From assembly GCA_015680905.1 (NCBI GenBank), contig CM027381.1, positions 51,712,501 through 51,776,500 on the forward strand: 64,000 nucleotides of DNA, read 5' to 3'. A program made the position numbers and the translations under genes. Positions 22,401-33,345 of this stretch are shown here, piece after piece (within the stretch, counting starts at the first letter, position 1; each line of letters begins with the position of its first letter). The notes below the pieces were generated by a model. It searched no databases, had not been told where the DNA came from, and saw only the letters and a list, made by a program, of their open reading frames with translations. The DNA is from Coptis chinensis (taxonomy: Eukaryota > Streptophyta > Magnoliopsida > Ranunculales > Ranunculaceae).

Positions 22401-23605
22401 GATTGGATTGCCCATAAAAAAAAACATTTTTTTTATAGTCGATTATGAACATAAAAATTTATGGGTCGCCCTTGTTCTTTTAGTTTAATTAAAAATTTTA
22501 CGTTTTTTTTATTCAGAACAAACTTCTTGTGTTGTGTCAATCGAATCCAAGGAACGCGTCACTTACATGAAGTAAAGTAGCACATGAGGATATTCGGACG
22601 AAAGCACCGAAGCAAAAAGGAAGACACAAGGTATAGCATGGAAACTGATTCGGGGGGCTCTAGAACATATGACATGTTACAAAAATGGAAGACACAACTG
22701 GCCTCTCGATGTTGTATATGTAAGTAGGAGACAAAAAACCTGAGCACATTCTCTATCACTGCGAATTGGCTAAGAGAGTTTGGGATCATGCTAGAAATAT
22801 CTTCAGCATTACATCACACATTGATTCCTTCAATGACATCATGTAACATGCCAAACACCATAGCTCTTTGATTCTGGATATGTGGAAAACTTGCTCGCGA
22901 CAAGTCTTGTAAGCTTCTTGAAGAATAGAAATTAGGTGCTCTATGATCAGAAAAACTCCAGCTTTTCTAACATTTGCTTTCTGACTAGAAGAACCATCAT
23001 CAGAGCATACCACAAATCGACAGGTACCATAAACAACACAGTGACCAAAATGAAAATTCTTCACACTTAATATCTAACACAAACTAAGAAGAGCACCCAA
23101 AATTCTGGAATGTTACTGGCTTCTCCCACCTCCTGACATCATAAAAATTAATGTGGATGGAAGTTCATGCGGGAACCCAGGCAGGGCTGGTTGGGGAGTG
23201 ATTCTCAGGGATAACATGGGTAACATTTTGGGGGCAGCAGCAGGAGGCCTTGGGGTATCTACTAACTATATGGCAGAAACTTATGCTATTATAGAAGGGA
23301 TTCAGAGGGCACTGGATCGAGACTGGTGATATATTTGGGTGGAATCCGACTCTACATTGGTTGTCAAAGCCTTTCAGGAAGACACAGTGTATTGGACGGT
23401 TAGAACAAAATGGAAGCAACTCAAAGAGAAAGCATCATGGATCAATGTTACAGCTACATGGAGGGAGACAAACTCAGGTACGGATAACTGTGTGAGACAT
23501 GGAACAACATTGCAAAATGGAGAAAGTAAATGGTGGGACAATAAATCTCCTTCTGTGAGAAATCTGGAGAACCACTTTACTACTTACTTCCGTTTCATAA
23601 GCTAA
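19421..23605 (+). pseudogene. LINE L1 ORF2: endonuclease, reverse transcriptase, RNase H
   Basis: ORF2 starts at ATG 19,421 (MRCIFWNIRGIAN). The APE-type endonuclease shows IAEPKI, GDFNA at 19,824-19,838 and SDHSPLL near 20,000. RT begins with GPDGFSGFFFHHCWD, then FIVLIPKEK, LDISQAFDTMDW, GLKQGDPLSPMLF and FVDD at 21,408-21,419. A zf-RVT-like region follows near 22,690-22,830 (CCICK..HILYHCELAKRVW across frames). A C-terminal RNase H domain runs from about 23,148 (INVDGSSCGNPGRAGWG..ESDSTLVVKAF). Breaks include a frameshift near 19,580, TAA 19,839, stops near 20,347-20,410, TAA 21,803, TAG near 22,063 and TGA near 23,326. An A+T-rich degenerate patch lies at 22,390-22,550. Confidence 0.85.
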
Positions 23606-23728
23606 ATGTAGGATGTAATAGGTGGGTACACAACTGATGATACCCATACGATACAGTTCTTAACACTTCATATTCTTTTTCCTTGTAACCTTTTATTCTT
23701 TTAATCAATTATCTTTTAGCGGAAAAAA

Positions 23729-24252
23729 ATGGATAGTAATATAAAATAGGACCAAGACTATTGGACATGAGGTCAGGAGATAAACCTTGGACTTACAGCC
23801 ACCTAATCTGACATTTGCAAGAGCACTAGCCATTAACATATAGTAAATCACAAACTCATGAAGTCAATTAATAACAGATGAAAACTTAGAAAACTAAATG
23901 ATTACCATCTCTTCTTCGAGACCAACATAGCCTGATCTACTAAATGTGGTGGTACTAGTAAATTGGATAACTATTTTAAGCCCCTACATACCATCACACT
24001 CAATTGTACCTCCATCATTAAAGAAAAACTCAACAAATAACTTAACTGAAAAGAGATGACTATCAGATAAAAAAATAATAATAATCATTTAATCTGTTGC
24101 ATTCCCATTTAATTTCACAAATTATAAGCCAAAGTTATAGGATTTTACCAAGCTAGAACTAAATAGCTAGCGCTTAGACCAATTTCTAAATGCTTAGAAT
24201 TGGGAAGTAATGCATCAGCAACTAGTGTTGAATTTGAGTTTAACCTCTTCGA
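23729..24252. other. Unassigned interval, possible intron and short exon on minus strand
   Basis: There is no long open frame. On the minus strand a short segment near 23,911-23,944 (RSGYVGLEEEM) sits between a possible acceptor (catttag) and donor (gatg|gtaatc), and could be a later exon of the gene starting at 24,549. This is weak support. Confidence 0.25.
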
Positions 24253-24549
24253 TCACACAAAAAAAACTAACGAATTACACAAGTAATTAAAACTAAGAAT
24301 GCAAATTAGTAAATGTGAAAAGATACTTGGTTTTGTTGTTAGACACCACCCCATGATTAGATCATCGGTTTCTAAAAAATCAAATTTTCGTACATGAAAA
24401 CCAGCGGTGTTGTTAAACTGCTTTGGAGTTGTTGAACTGCTTTGGAGTTGAAATGGGTAGTGGGAATTGTTTCTGAGTTGGTGCGAGGTGAAGAGAGTGG
24501 GCAATATAGAGAAGGTGGTTGCCATCCTGAGAGAGTGTGAAACTTCCAT
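24253..24549 (-). CDS. Putative first exon of a plastid-targeted protein, unknown function
   Basis: Minus-strand ATG at 24,549 opens MEVSHSLRMATTFSILPTLF. The next 40 residues are rich in S, T, N and Q with few acidic residues, as in chloroplast transit peptides. Coding character fades after about residue 55-65 (FHVRKFDFLETDD), where a splice donor (ggggtg|gtgtct or nearby) may end the exon, so the stated end is only the frame limit. I do not recognise the protein and found no convincing second exon. The Helitron 5' end lies only 65 bp upstream of the ATG, so the original promoter is displaced or replaced. It could be a gene remnant or chance. Confidence 0.3.
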   Translation of the reverse strand: MEVSHSLRMATTFSILPTLFTSHQLRNNSHYPFQLQSSSTTPKQFNNTAGFHVRKFDFLETDDLIMGWCLTTKPSIFSHLLICILSFNYLCNSLVFFV

Positions 24550-24613
24550 TATGTAATTATGTCCTCTTTTTCTGCGATTTCTGTTTTCTATTTTGCATAT
24601 CTATTCCGAGATA

Positions 24614-24731
24614 TCTCTACTACTTATAAGTGGTGTGGCCTAGCTAGCCATATAAGCTGTCTATCGGTTCTAACACATCCTATTTCTGTGACAACTGTTT
24701 TCCTTTCATATATATAAAAAAGAAAACAGAG

Positions 24732-24765
<34 letters not shown>

Positions 24766-27442
24766 CCCTTCGTTCCTCAAACTAAAAAAAAAAAAAGTAA
24801 ATAAGAAGAAGAAGAGAATATTCATTCTTCAGCTACCAGAACTATTCAACCTCTAGAACTGAAGAAAAATCATTTTTTCTGCTTCAACTCATCAACCAAT
24901 TCTCCAAATCTTCGTGATCGTTCGGTTGTCGTTGTCTGTTTGCTGATGTTGTTAAAGAAAAGACGGTTAGACCAACTGCTCATGGGTGAAATCTTTTGTT
25001 GATATATTCCAGATTTCCAGGTACTATTTCTTGCTTTATTTATTTAAATTGATAATTTTAAATCAATTTTTAAAATTAAACTATTTATTTTCATGTTCAT
25101 TGAATTTTAGAAGTTCAATTTATTTTTTTGTCTAAGTAGAAAACCATTGCTTGACAGTGGAGATGGCGATGATGAAAAAATAATTCACTGATAGGTAGGT
25201 ATGTAGTAATAAGTAGGACAAATATGAGTTTGTAGTTGGTTCATTCAAATGTCCTATTTATCATCTATGCAATGATCTCCATCTCACATGTAAAAGCTAT
25301 TTGAAAGATTTTAGTCAAAGCAAAAAGAAACATGAAAGTCTATTCCTATATTATTTTGTTTGCTTCCTCTGGCAAATAAGGAAAATTCATTTCCATTTTT
25401 TCTCGCCATGCCATTACTCTACTATATGATTTTTACTTTGTGATTAGTTATAATTCTAATCGGACTATATTTTATGAAAATCCTACTATGGATTCTCTCA
25501 ATAGAGTACCTTTAGTACTTCCCTAACTAATTTGTAGACCTAATTATGGCGTCGTTTGAATGGGTTTGTCATTTCAGGTAAATGATTGCAATGTGAATGG
25601 TACATGACTTAAAAAGGGTTCTTTCTTTTTTGTCAAACAGAGATGAGGATTCATTACATTTTCGTTGAATTTTCACTGCGTAATGATGATGTCCTCTCAA
25701 GAGGTTAGCTTATTTTTCTGCATTTTCTTCAAGCTTCATTGGTTTTGTGTTGACCTATGCAGTATTGTGTTTGTTTCTTTGCTTTCTTAAAAGTAGTTTT
25801 GTAGCTATCCCATGAATATGGAACTTAGTATTAATGTTTTTGTTAAGTTGTGCATTTTATTGGCATAGGGTGCTCCATGTGCTGTGTGTAAAAGATTATA
25901 TTGTAGTTCAATCCAACGATATTGTTTTTCTCAAGCTTTTTTGCATTACCCTTTGAGCATTGGTTAATTTTGATCACTCCATACCCTTGCGAACCCCATG
26001 ACTGGACATATTTGTCAATATCCACTCCTATTTAAGGAAATAGGGCCTCCATTAAATCCATTAAGATTTGTCAACGTAATATAATCCTCTAGAATCCCCA
26101 AATGTTGATTTTTAATAATTCTTTTTCGTTAGTTATTTTTCAGAAGGTTTTTTATTATTTTTTTTATTATTATTATTAGGAGTGACGTGTGTTTTTCGAT
26201 GGATCATGAGTGAGTTTCGTTAGAATTAGTTTAAGTATTTAAATCTCTACTTCTATCGTCATCCCTGCTATGTACCGTTGCATACTAATAATGACACCAT
26301 TTTGATTATGAGTGAGTTCCATAATACCCTGATGTCAACCATGTAAGTTTGTGAATGTAAGAGTCTCAGCTTGCCGGCAATAGAAAACAATTTTTTAGGT
26401 ATGTCTTCTTATTATATGCATATGTTGCATTGAATCCGATTGATTATGTATTTTAGTCAAGATAGGGAGAGGAGTTTTTGAAAAATAGTTTAGTCAAGAT
26501 AAAGGAAAATTTGTCTCTTGCAAATGATCAAGAATAGAATAGAAAAGTACAACTAGATTTAATGCATTTTGCTTCAAGCTCTTCAATTTTTACTAGTGTC
26601 ATGCTATACAAATTGGATATATGTGTTAATGACTCAACTAACTACACAAGTGGAACTTAAGTAGTTTCTTCTACATGCTTAATTTTCCCTTTGTAATTTT
26701 TAGTGTTATTCTAATGATTTCTTTGATGCTTTGTTACATAGAAAAAGTGGTTTTGACGAAGCAAGTTGTAGCAGGGGATAACATAACGTTGGAACGAAAG
26801 GCACTTTGACTTTGGCTCCATACCATTGAATCTTTGTATTTTGTTTAGAGTCTAGAAATCTATGTGTAATAATCGATTGTATACGTACCTAAAGCTAGCG
26901 CGTGAAATATTGAATATAGTTGACTAATTCATGGCCATTTTCTGGCAAAAGAGTCTGACTAGGGAAATGGTTTGTAAAATTTTAATCTCAAGCTCAAGGA
27001 AATTCTTATGTTTTTTTTTAAGGATTAATGGTTGCAATGTTATGTAGGTTCCAGGAAAGATAAAAGATTATCTTTGCGACACTGTCCACTATAATTAGAA
27101 ATTGAAGTATTCTAGGACCTTACCTCCAATTTTGTATTTTTATTTTGTACTACTACCATAATTGAATTTATATTATATTAGAACATTAATGTTGCAGGGT
27201 AGATTATGGCATTCACCGTACAAAGCCATTCACAATGCCAATTTCTTTTAATATGATGTTCTATTTGTAATAGTCATCTAACTTATTTTGAAAAAGTCCC
27301 TAGACATGCATATTGCACATGAAACTGCCTGTTCACATTATTTGTTTATTATTATTTTTTTTAACAATGCATTTACATTGCCCAAGTCACCCAAATTCGA
27401 TAATAAATAAATTCACATGCAACGCACGTGCACAAAATCTAG
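24614..27442 (+). mobile_element. Non-autonomous Helitron
   Basis: The element starts TCTCTACTAC after an A and ends CTAG before a T, as Helitrons do (5' TC, 3' CTRR, insertion between A and T, no target duplication). The 3' palindrome GCACGTGC at 27,424-27,431 lies 7 bp before CTAG, inside acatgcaacgcacgtgcaca, which matches the usual plant Helitron 3' hairpin. The 2.8-kb interior is A+T-rich and encodes no Rep/helicase, so it would depend on another copy. It holds a 30-A run at 24,733 and a stretch at 24,790-25,020 that looks like a captured 5' untranslated leader. Confidence 0.65.
27423..27442 (+). terminator. Helitron 3' terminal palindrome and CTAG end
   Basis: The self-complementary GCACGTGC is followed by acaaaatctag. 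In Helitrons this palindrome marks the end of rolling-circle transfer. Confidence 0.55.
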
Positions 27443-27756
27443 TTAGGTATAAGATCTATTATCTCAATTGAGTGCGAGATATCTGGTATAATATCAATTA
27501 TTTCAATTGAGTGTGAGCTTACTGAAATTTCCTATTATGTCAGTTCCACACCACTCGAAATAACATATTTCGATTTATCTCGGTTAGGTAAGAATCGAGT
27601 TAACTTATTTCTACTCAGAGCTAATAACTAATTTACGGGACATATTATCTCATTTTCGGATCATATTATCTCGCATATTAGTATAACTGAGGTAAGGATA
27701 ATTTTAGAACTGAGATAAAAATAAATAAAAAAAAAAAAACCCCTTTTTTAGTAGTG
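27443..27756. mobile_element. CACTA-like transposon terminus
   Basis: The segment ends ..cccctttttta gtagtg, whose reverse complement begins CACTACTAAAAAAGGGG, a standard CACTA terminal repeat. Inside are repeated short motifs in both orientations (tctcaattgagtgcgag, ttcaattgagtgtgag, gagatat and tatctc words). The other end was not found. The Helitron abuts it at 27,442 and may have inserted into it. Confidence 0.5.
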
Positions 27757-28178
27757 GAATTCCACGGTAATATTAGGTTTTCCACTTTCATCAAGTAGCC
27801 ATTGTGCCTTAGAGACATAAGAGTAGGGAGAAGGTCCACATATTTAAATAGAAGTACCATTGTGAACAATGACCTAAAAAAGGCAATGGTTGAGTACTTG
27901 AGTAGTAAATGGCTGTAACAGAAAACTTTAAAAGTTGGATCAAGAATTCTGAAAGCAAAGTGTAAGTTAGTTTTAAGTAACTAAGCAAAAGTCATACTTG
28001 TACATATAAAGATGATTGCAAATTAAGACTGCAATGATTGGTGCGAAGGTTGCCGTAGTCTAGCTTGTAAAAGATGTAAAACCAAGGTGTAAGACAAAAT
28101 AGTACTTTAAGTTCATTGTATAAGATTTAATACTTAACAATATTCCAAAATGCATCAGATTTTATACTTAACAAAGTT
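27757..28178. other. Unassigned interval left of the Tat element
   Basis: No gene was recognised. It is continuous with 37,795 onward once the Tat element and one AAGTT copy are removed. Confidence 0.4.
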
Positions 28179-28593
28179 TGTGGTAACCTCTTTTTCACCC
28201 TTAAAAATCTCACCTCTTTCTCCTCCCTCAAACTCACTCCCCTTTTTCTCTTCACTTCAATATTCTCTTTATACCCCCTCTCACTCCCTTGTGGCCCTCC
28301 ATCTATCCCTCGATCTCTCGGTCCATCTGTTGCCACGAGTAGGGTTTCCGTACGTGCCATAGGGTTCTCCCTATACCTTACGTCATGCGCGTATCATGCT
28401 TGTCTGACTCTAGGCTCACCCCATCCTTGATTCACGGCCTTCCATTGTCTGCTCTAGGCCCTATGTGTTCACCCCCTTCCCACTATATTCCGGTGGCCGT
28501 GACCTTGCTAGGATGCCTCCCATTCCACTGGCTATCCTTCTACCATGTCCATCTGTCATTGATCTCCAGGCAATCCTAATTTGGGTCGCTACA
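28179..28593 (-). repeat. 3' LTR of the Tat element
   Basis: TG...CA ends; direct copy of 37,381-37,794. The left flank is aagtt. Confidence 0.92.
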
Positions 28594-28608
28594 ATGCCCC
28601 CTCTCGAG
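28594..28608 (-). promoter_or_regulatory. Polypurine tract of the Tat element
   Basis: On the minus strand ctcgagagggggcat lies immediately before the LTR, the expected plus-strand primer. Confidence 0.7.
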
Positions 28609-29122
28609 TTCGTGAACCTCCTAAATGTTTGTGGAGTCGAGAACCCCTCTTTTCCCACCTTTTTTCTTGCCTTCTGTTCCACGCTTAACTATTCCTCTTA
28701 CACGTGTCCCACGCGTGCATGGTTTGAATCACCTCGTTTCTTGTTCCCCCACGTGTCACGTTTTCTCTGGTTTATCTGTCGGCCCCTTGGTTTCTGTTCC
28801 ACTGCTTTTACCATTTTACCCTTCCTTCTTCAAATCTCGCTCGCTCCCTCTCCCTTTCTCATTCACTTCTCACTCTCCTCCTCGTTTTACATCAGACGCC
28901 ATTTTTTATCGCTTCCACTCCTCCCTTGCTATCTTCACCTCCCCCTTGCTGCCAGCCCGTTTTACCTCTTGGAGTTCTTCTTCCTCCTTCTTTCTCTTCT
29001 CAGTGCTTGCCCAGACGCTCGTTCTTGCCCTTGGATCATTGCATCAGGTTAGTTGTTTTTCTTTTTCTTTCTCTCTTACATTTCTTTTCGCGAAATTGTT
29101 AATCTTTCATCACTCCCCCCAC

Positions 29123-31373
29123 ATGTCGGACTCCCAATCAAAGGATCCGACGTCTTCGCAATCCAATACGGTGGCATCCCCTCCTCCGGCGGATTCCTCC
29201 GTGGCCCCCTCCACTACTGGGCAGCCCTTTAAACTACCACCGCCTCCCCCATGATCTCGTCGACCTAACTTAGAAGCGATTAAGGTTGGCTATGGCATAC
29301 CGGATGGCGTCCTCATCGAGCACGTGCCTGACGTGACTCATTTTCCTCATCTTGTTCCCAACAGACTGGGGTGTTTAGTGGCCACGGACGGTCAAATCGT
29401 CTCTGGCTTAAGATTCCCGCTGTCTTTATTAGATGTTGAAGTGTGCAACCATTTCAATATTCCCCCTTGCCAAGGTATAGGCAATTTCTGGCGTATTATG
29501 TATGCCGCGAATGACTACAACCAAAATCGTGAGCCCAAGATAGTCCTCCGCGACATCATTTCACACTACTATATATGAAAGAGCACCAAGGACGTGAGCC
29601 TGGGATATCACTCCTTCTGTGTTGGTCCTGACAAACAATCTTTTGTTCTTCGAATCACCACTTCAGATAAAACCTGGCATAATTACCCCTTGTATGTCTC
29701 TAGTAACTTTCTATCCGCAGATATACCTCCTGACATGACTCTTAATCACCTCACCTTTCTACCCCGCCGTGAGTTCCGTTACATATTTCTCTTTCTTAGG
29801 TACATTATGCCGCGGACTGATTCTTTATCTCCCTTTTGCACAAGTTGGAAGATTGACTCTAAATCCAGCTTCTACGTCGGGGTCACTTCCACGGTATTCG
29901 AGCAAATCCGCAATTTGGGCCCCTCCCAAGCTGAAGTTCTCGGCATCGATCCCTCTCTAGGGACTCCCTTACTGACAGACCCCGCTTTACACACCTTATG
30001 CAAATACTCTACTCCCTTCTATCGCGCACCGCCACCTACAAAACAGAAGCCTCGGCCCTCACCTCCTCCCCCATCAGTACCTCGTCCTTCCAAAAGAAAA
30101 TCCCACAGCCGCGGCTTTACCAGGAAAACCACCAAGTCCCAGGCCAAGGCCCACACTCTTGTAGAGATAGTACGAAAAGCCACCACTGACATTCCCTCTC
30201 AATCTTGTAGATACACCCCTTTGTCCCTTCGCTTTATCTCTGATTAGGAAGATCAATACATCTCTCCAGATACCCCTTCCGTAGATTCATCACCTCCTCC
30301 CATGGATATCACTAAGATCCGGCTTTTTGACAGTGATTCTGATGACGAAGTGATAGAGGTTGCCGCTACCCAATCTGTCTCTGCTCCACTTGACCCCTCT
30401 GCGGCCGCGGAGCCTTCATCTGGCGAGCCCCCTCTCAAGTGCAGCAGGCATTCCACCTCCACTGAACCTGCAGCCATGGCTCCACTCACTTCCCAGACCC
30501 ATTATATTGCCCCGGCAAAGATACCACTCAACCACCACCAGGGTCTGCGTCTCCTGAGATTTTTTGCCCCACCTTCAAAGTACGCGGCCATCATGTTAAT
30601 GTCTCGGATTCTACTTTGGAAAATCCGAATGTGGCATCTGCCATGTTCTATGGTGTGCATCTCCCCCGTGACCTAGCTTACGCAGATACTGGCACCTTTG
30701 AACAACACCACACCTCACTCTACGCCGATTGGGAGAAGGTATCCAGCTCTTCCCCCATTCATCATTCTCTTTTATCTTTGTTCATTCTAATCTCCCAGCT
30801 GTTTGCAGGTGAGCCTAGACATGTCATATATGATCCGTGCCCTCTTCTCCTCTTTGAATACCGTTGAGTCCCTAGAGAAGGAGGTTGGTGGTCCCAACGG
30901 GTTAAGGGCCACCTGTGTCCGTCTCCAAACAGACTTTGAGGCCGTGACTATGGCTAAACTTCGAGCTGAAGACTGTTGAAACTGCCCATCAGAAATTCAT
31001 GGATGGAGTAAACAATCTCTTGAGTAAGCAACGGGAAGCCCTTCTCTTCCAGCACATTGAAAACACGAACGCCCTCCTCTTGCAGCACACCCAATATATG
31101 GAGCAGGTGCGGATAAGCTTCAAAGCTCAAGCCGACAAGCGGTTGGATAAAAAGCTCTGTGAAGAACATGCCCGTCTAGTTAAAGAAGGTCGCCTCCTCC
31201 CAGCCAAGCCTCAATCTCCCCTACTCGAAACTCCCGATGTCGCAGACCCCGTTGGGGATACTTCCCACCTGCTATCCGAGGACCCTGTTGAAGAGAGTAC
31301 TCTTCCAGACCCTGCCGCGACCTCCCCTGGACAGACAACCCCTGCTGAAGCCTCACTACATGACTTGGATTAG
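29123..31373 (+). pseudogene. Antisense ORF of the Tat element, 'putative gypsy type transposon' family-like
   Basis: A roughly 700-codon gene runs opposite to pol. ATG 29,123 opens MSDSQSKDPTSSQ, then a proline-rich stretch and a globular core (HLVPNRLGCLVATDG, then GLRFPLSLLDVEVCNHF). The core resembles Pfam PF04195-type proteins (GFRLPLSPF..VLNYF). A basic nuclear-localisation-like patch follows (PSKRKSHSRGF), then an acidic segment and a helical tail that could form a coiled coil (NNLLSKQREALLF). One frame holds from 29,123 to about 30,540 with three stops only (29,252, 29,576, 30,245). It shifts near 30,545, has a candidate 70-bp intron, and shifts again near 30,975. Extra antisense ORFs of unknown function are known from Tat elements. 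Confidence 0.75.
30739..30808 (+). other. Candidate intron in the antisense ORF
   Basis: The donor gagaag|gtatcc and acceptor ctgtttgcag|gtgagc enclose 70 bp that is C/T-rich toward its 3' end. The coding stretch DWEK before it and VSLDMSYMIRALF after it join in frame. No splicing data are available. Confidence 0.5.
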
Positions 31374-31586
31374 CCTCTCTGTTGGCTATCCTTCTGCTTT
31401 TCCGATTATATTTGAATGTACCTTATCTGTTTTGTAATTGACTTTGACATCGGTAGTACTCAGTTGTTACTTTCCTGATGCTTAATTACTTAATTTGAAC
31501 TACTTTGCTTCCCCATCTTGTCCTTATCTCTATTTGTCTTAATTATTGTATTAACTATGGTGCCCCCATGTGTGCCTCAGGCATCT

Positions 31587-31895
31587 CCTCCGTGAAGGGC
31601 TCGTCCCGCTTCGCAGGCTCTAGTAAGCTATACATCCCGTTGGGGCAACTCTTCCTGCCCCGGACTTAATCTGGACCTCTCGTTTGCGAAGGGCTCATCC
31701 CCCTCACTCTCTCTCTTTGAGTGATTTCGCAGATTGCTGGGGCCTCTCTCTTTGCCCCCATGTATGATTTAGACCTCTCATCCGCAAAGGGCTCATCCCA
31801 CTTCACGAGCTCCAGTTGGCCGTGACGCCCATTGAGGACAGCTTATCCTGCCCCCAATTTGATTTATGCCCCTCGCCCGTGAAGGGCTCCTTTCC
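31587..31895. repeat. Tandem repeat with period of about 95 bp in the Tat spacer
   Basis: A core of about 12-15 bp (gcgaagggctcatcc or close) recurs at about 31,592, 31,686, 31,783 and 31,879. Each copy sits in a similar C-rich context (ccctcnc..cgaagggctc). The block lies between the end of the antisense ORF and the end of integrase. Confidence 0.65.
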
Positions 31896-32106
31896 CCAAG
31901 CTGTGTCAAATGTGACTGTTTGAAGTATACATGACAAGAGATATTCTCTCCTCAAAAGTGTCATTATATTATATATTTACAAACAGCTCCAGTGTTTTAT
32001 CCTGGATCCCCATTACATTCAAGTGTAGAATTTTTTTAACATTATCACATTCCATGGCTTTTCTATTAATTTTCCCTCCGCCGCAGTTTATATTTGCCAG
32101 CCCCTC

Positions 32107-33345
32107 CTACGTCGACCACCGTATAGGGCCCCTCCCAGCTTTTGACCCGACTTTCGTATCGCTCACTTTCTTGGTATGCTGGCGCCACTTTCGTCCACAA
32201 AGATCAAATCCCTTTTTGAACTGCCATGGCTTGACTCTCTTGTTATACTGTCTCTGGAAACGTCGATGATACTCCTCTAGTCTGATGCGTGCCGCATCCC
32301 TTCTTTCTTCTGACAAATTCAGATCGGTTGCCAGTATGCTTTCGTTCAAACCCATTTCCACTGCCTTCGTTCGCGTTGTGGCTGCCACCATTTCCAAGGG
32401 GATCACGGCCTCGACGCCGTAAGCTAGAGAGAAGGGAGTTTCACCGGTGGAAGTTCGCGGTGTGGTTCTGTGAGCCCAGAGAACGTGATTCAGTTCGTCT
32501 GCCCATGCCCCTTTCTTATCCTCTAGCTTTCTCTTGAGATTGTTCATAATGGTTTTATTAGAGGATTCCGTCTGCCCATTGCCTTCAGGATTATATTGAG
32601 CTGAGAACCCCTGTTTCACCTTGTATGCTTGTAAGAACGCCTGCACCTTTGCTCCCATGAACTGAGTTCCATTGTCCGCAATGATAGTATACGTCAATCC
32701 AAATCTACATATGATGTTTTCCTACAAGAATTTAATCACTTGCGCCTCCTTCACCTACTGCAGGGACACAGCCTCTATCCACTTGGTAAAATAATCGGTG
32801 GCCGCTAGCATGAACCTCCTCTTGCCGCTAGCCATGTGCAGCAGACTTACTACATCCATGGCCCATATCACGAATGGCCACGGGCTAGACACGCTATGTA
32901 GTGGTTCTATTAGTGCAAAGATCATCTAAGCAAATCTCTGACATTTATCACATCGCTTAGCATATTTCACCGCATCTCACTTCATATGGGGACAAAAGTA
33001 GCCCTGTGTTATCAGTGGGTGCACTGTGGTTCTTCCCGCTAAATGGCTTCCACAATCTCCCTTATGTAACTCCGCTAGCACCTTTAAGGCCAGCCTCGGC
33101 CCGGGACATTTCAGCAATGGCCCGTTGAAGTTCTTTCGATATAACTCCCCTTCTAACAGAACATACCTTTGAGAAGTTTGTTCCAATCTCCTTCTCTCCT
33201 TTTTATCCATCACCAAGTCACCAGATAAAAAGCTCTTGATGGGATTCATCGAACCCTCCTCTTCCTCCTCAGTCTGACATACCTCCGCCACTTCCTCTGT
33301 GCTGGGTTTTTCCAATCTCTTTATCTTTATCACTCGCGACCACAT
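32107..33345 (-). pseudogene. Integrase of the Tat element
   Basis: On the minus strand the N-terminal part includes YRKNFNGPLL and ELHKGDCGSHLAGRT. The zinc-finger C-C is seen in CDKCQ after a stop near 32,977. The core aspartates are in WAMDVV (near 32,860) and ADNGTQF (near 32,680), and the glutamate is in QTESSNK. The C-terminal part reads HVLWAHRTTPRTSTGETPFSLAYG. Stops near 32,977, 32,930 and 32,725 and a frameshift break it. The 3' end degrades near 32,107. There is no chromodomain. Confidence 0.85.

Larger units (their letters stand above)
17830..23728 (+). mobile_element. L1-type LINE (L1), nearly full length, decayed
   Basis: This non-LTR retrotransposon has ORF1 (nucleic-acid-binding), ORF2 (endonuclease, RT, zinc-finger domain, RNase H) and a 3' untranslated tail ending ..ttttagcggaaaaaaa at about 23,728. 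The 5' end is missing: the first recognisable ORF1 codons are at 17,922, directly after the element A LTR. Both ORFs carry many frameshifts and stops, so it is inactive. Confidence 0.85.

Noticed and set aside
28465-29052. 195-codon plus-strand frame over the Tat LTR edge and polypurine tract
   Set aside because: It starts inside the LTR and crosses the polypurine tract. The antisense gene more likely starts at ATG 29,123, where the protein changes from S/F/L-rich translation of C/T-rich DNA to normal composition.
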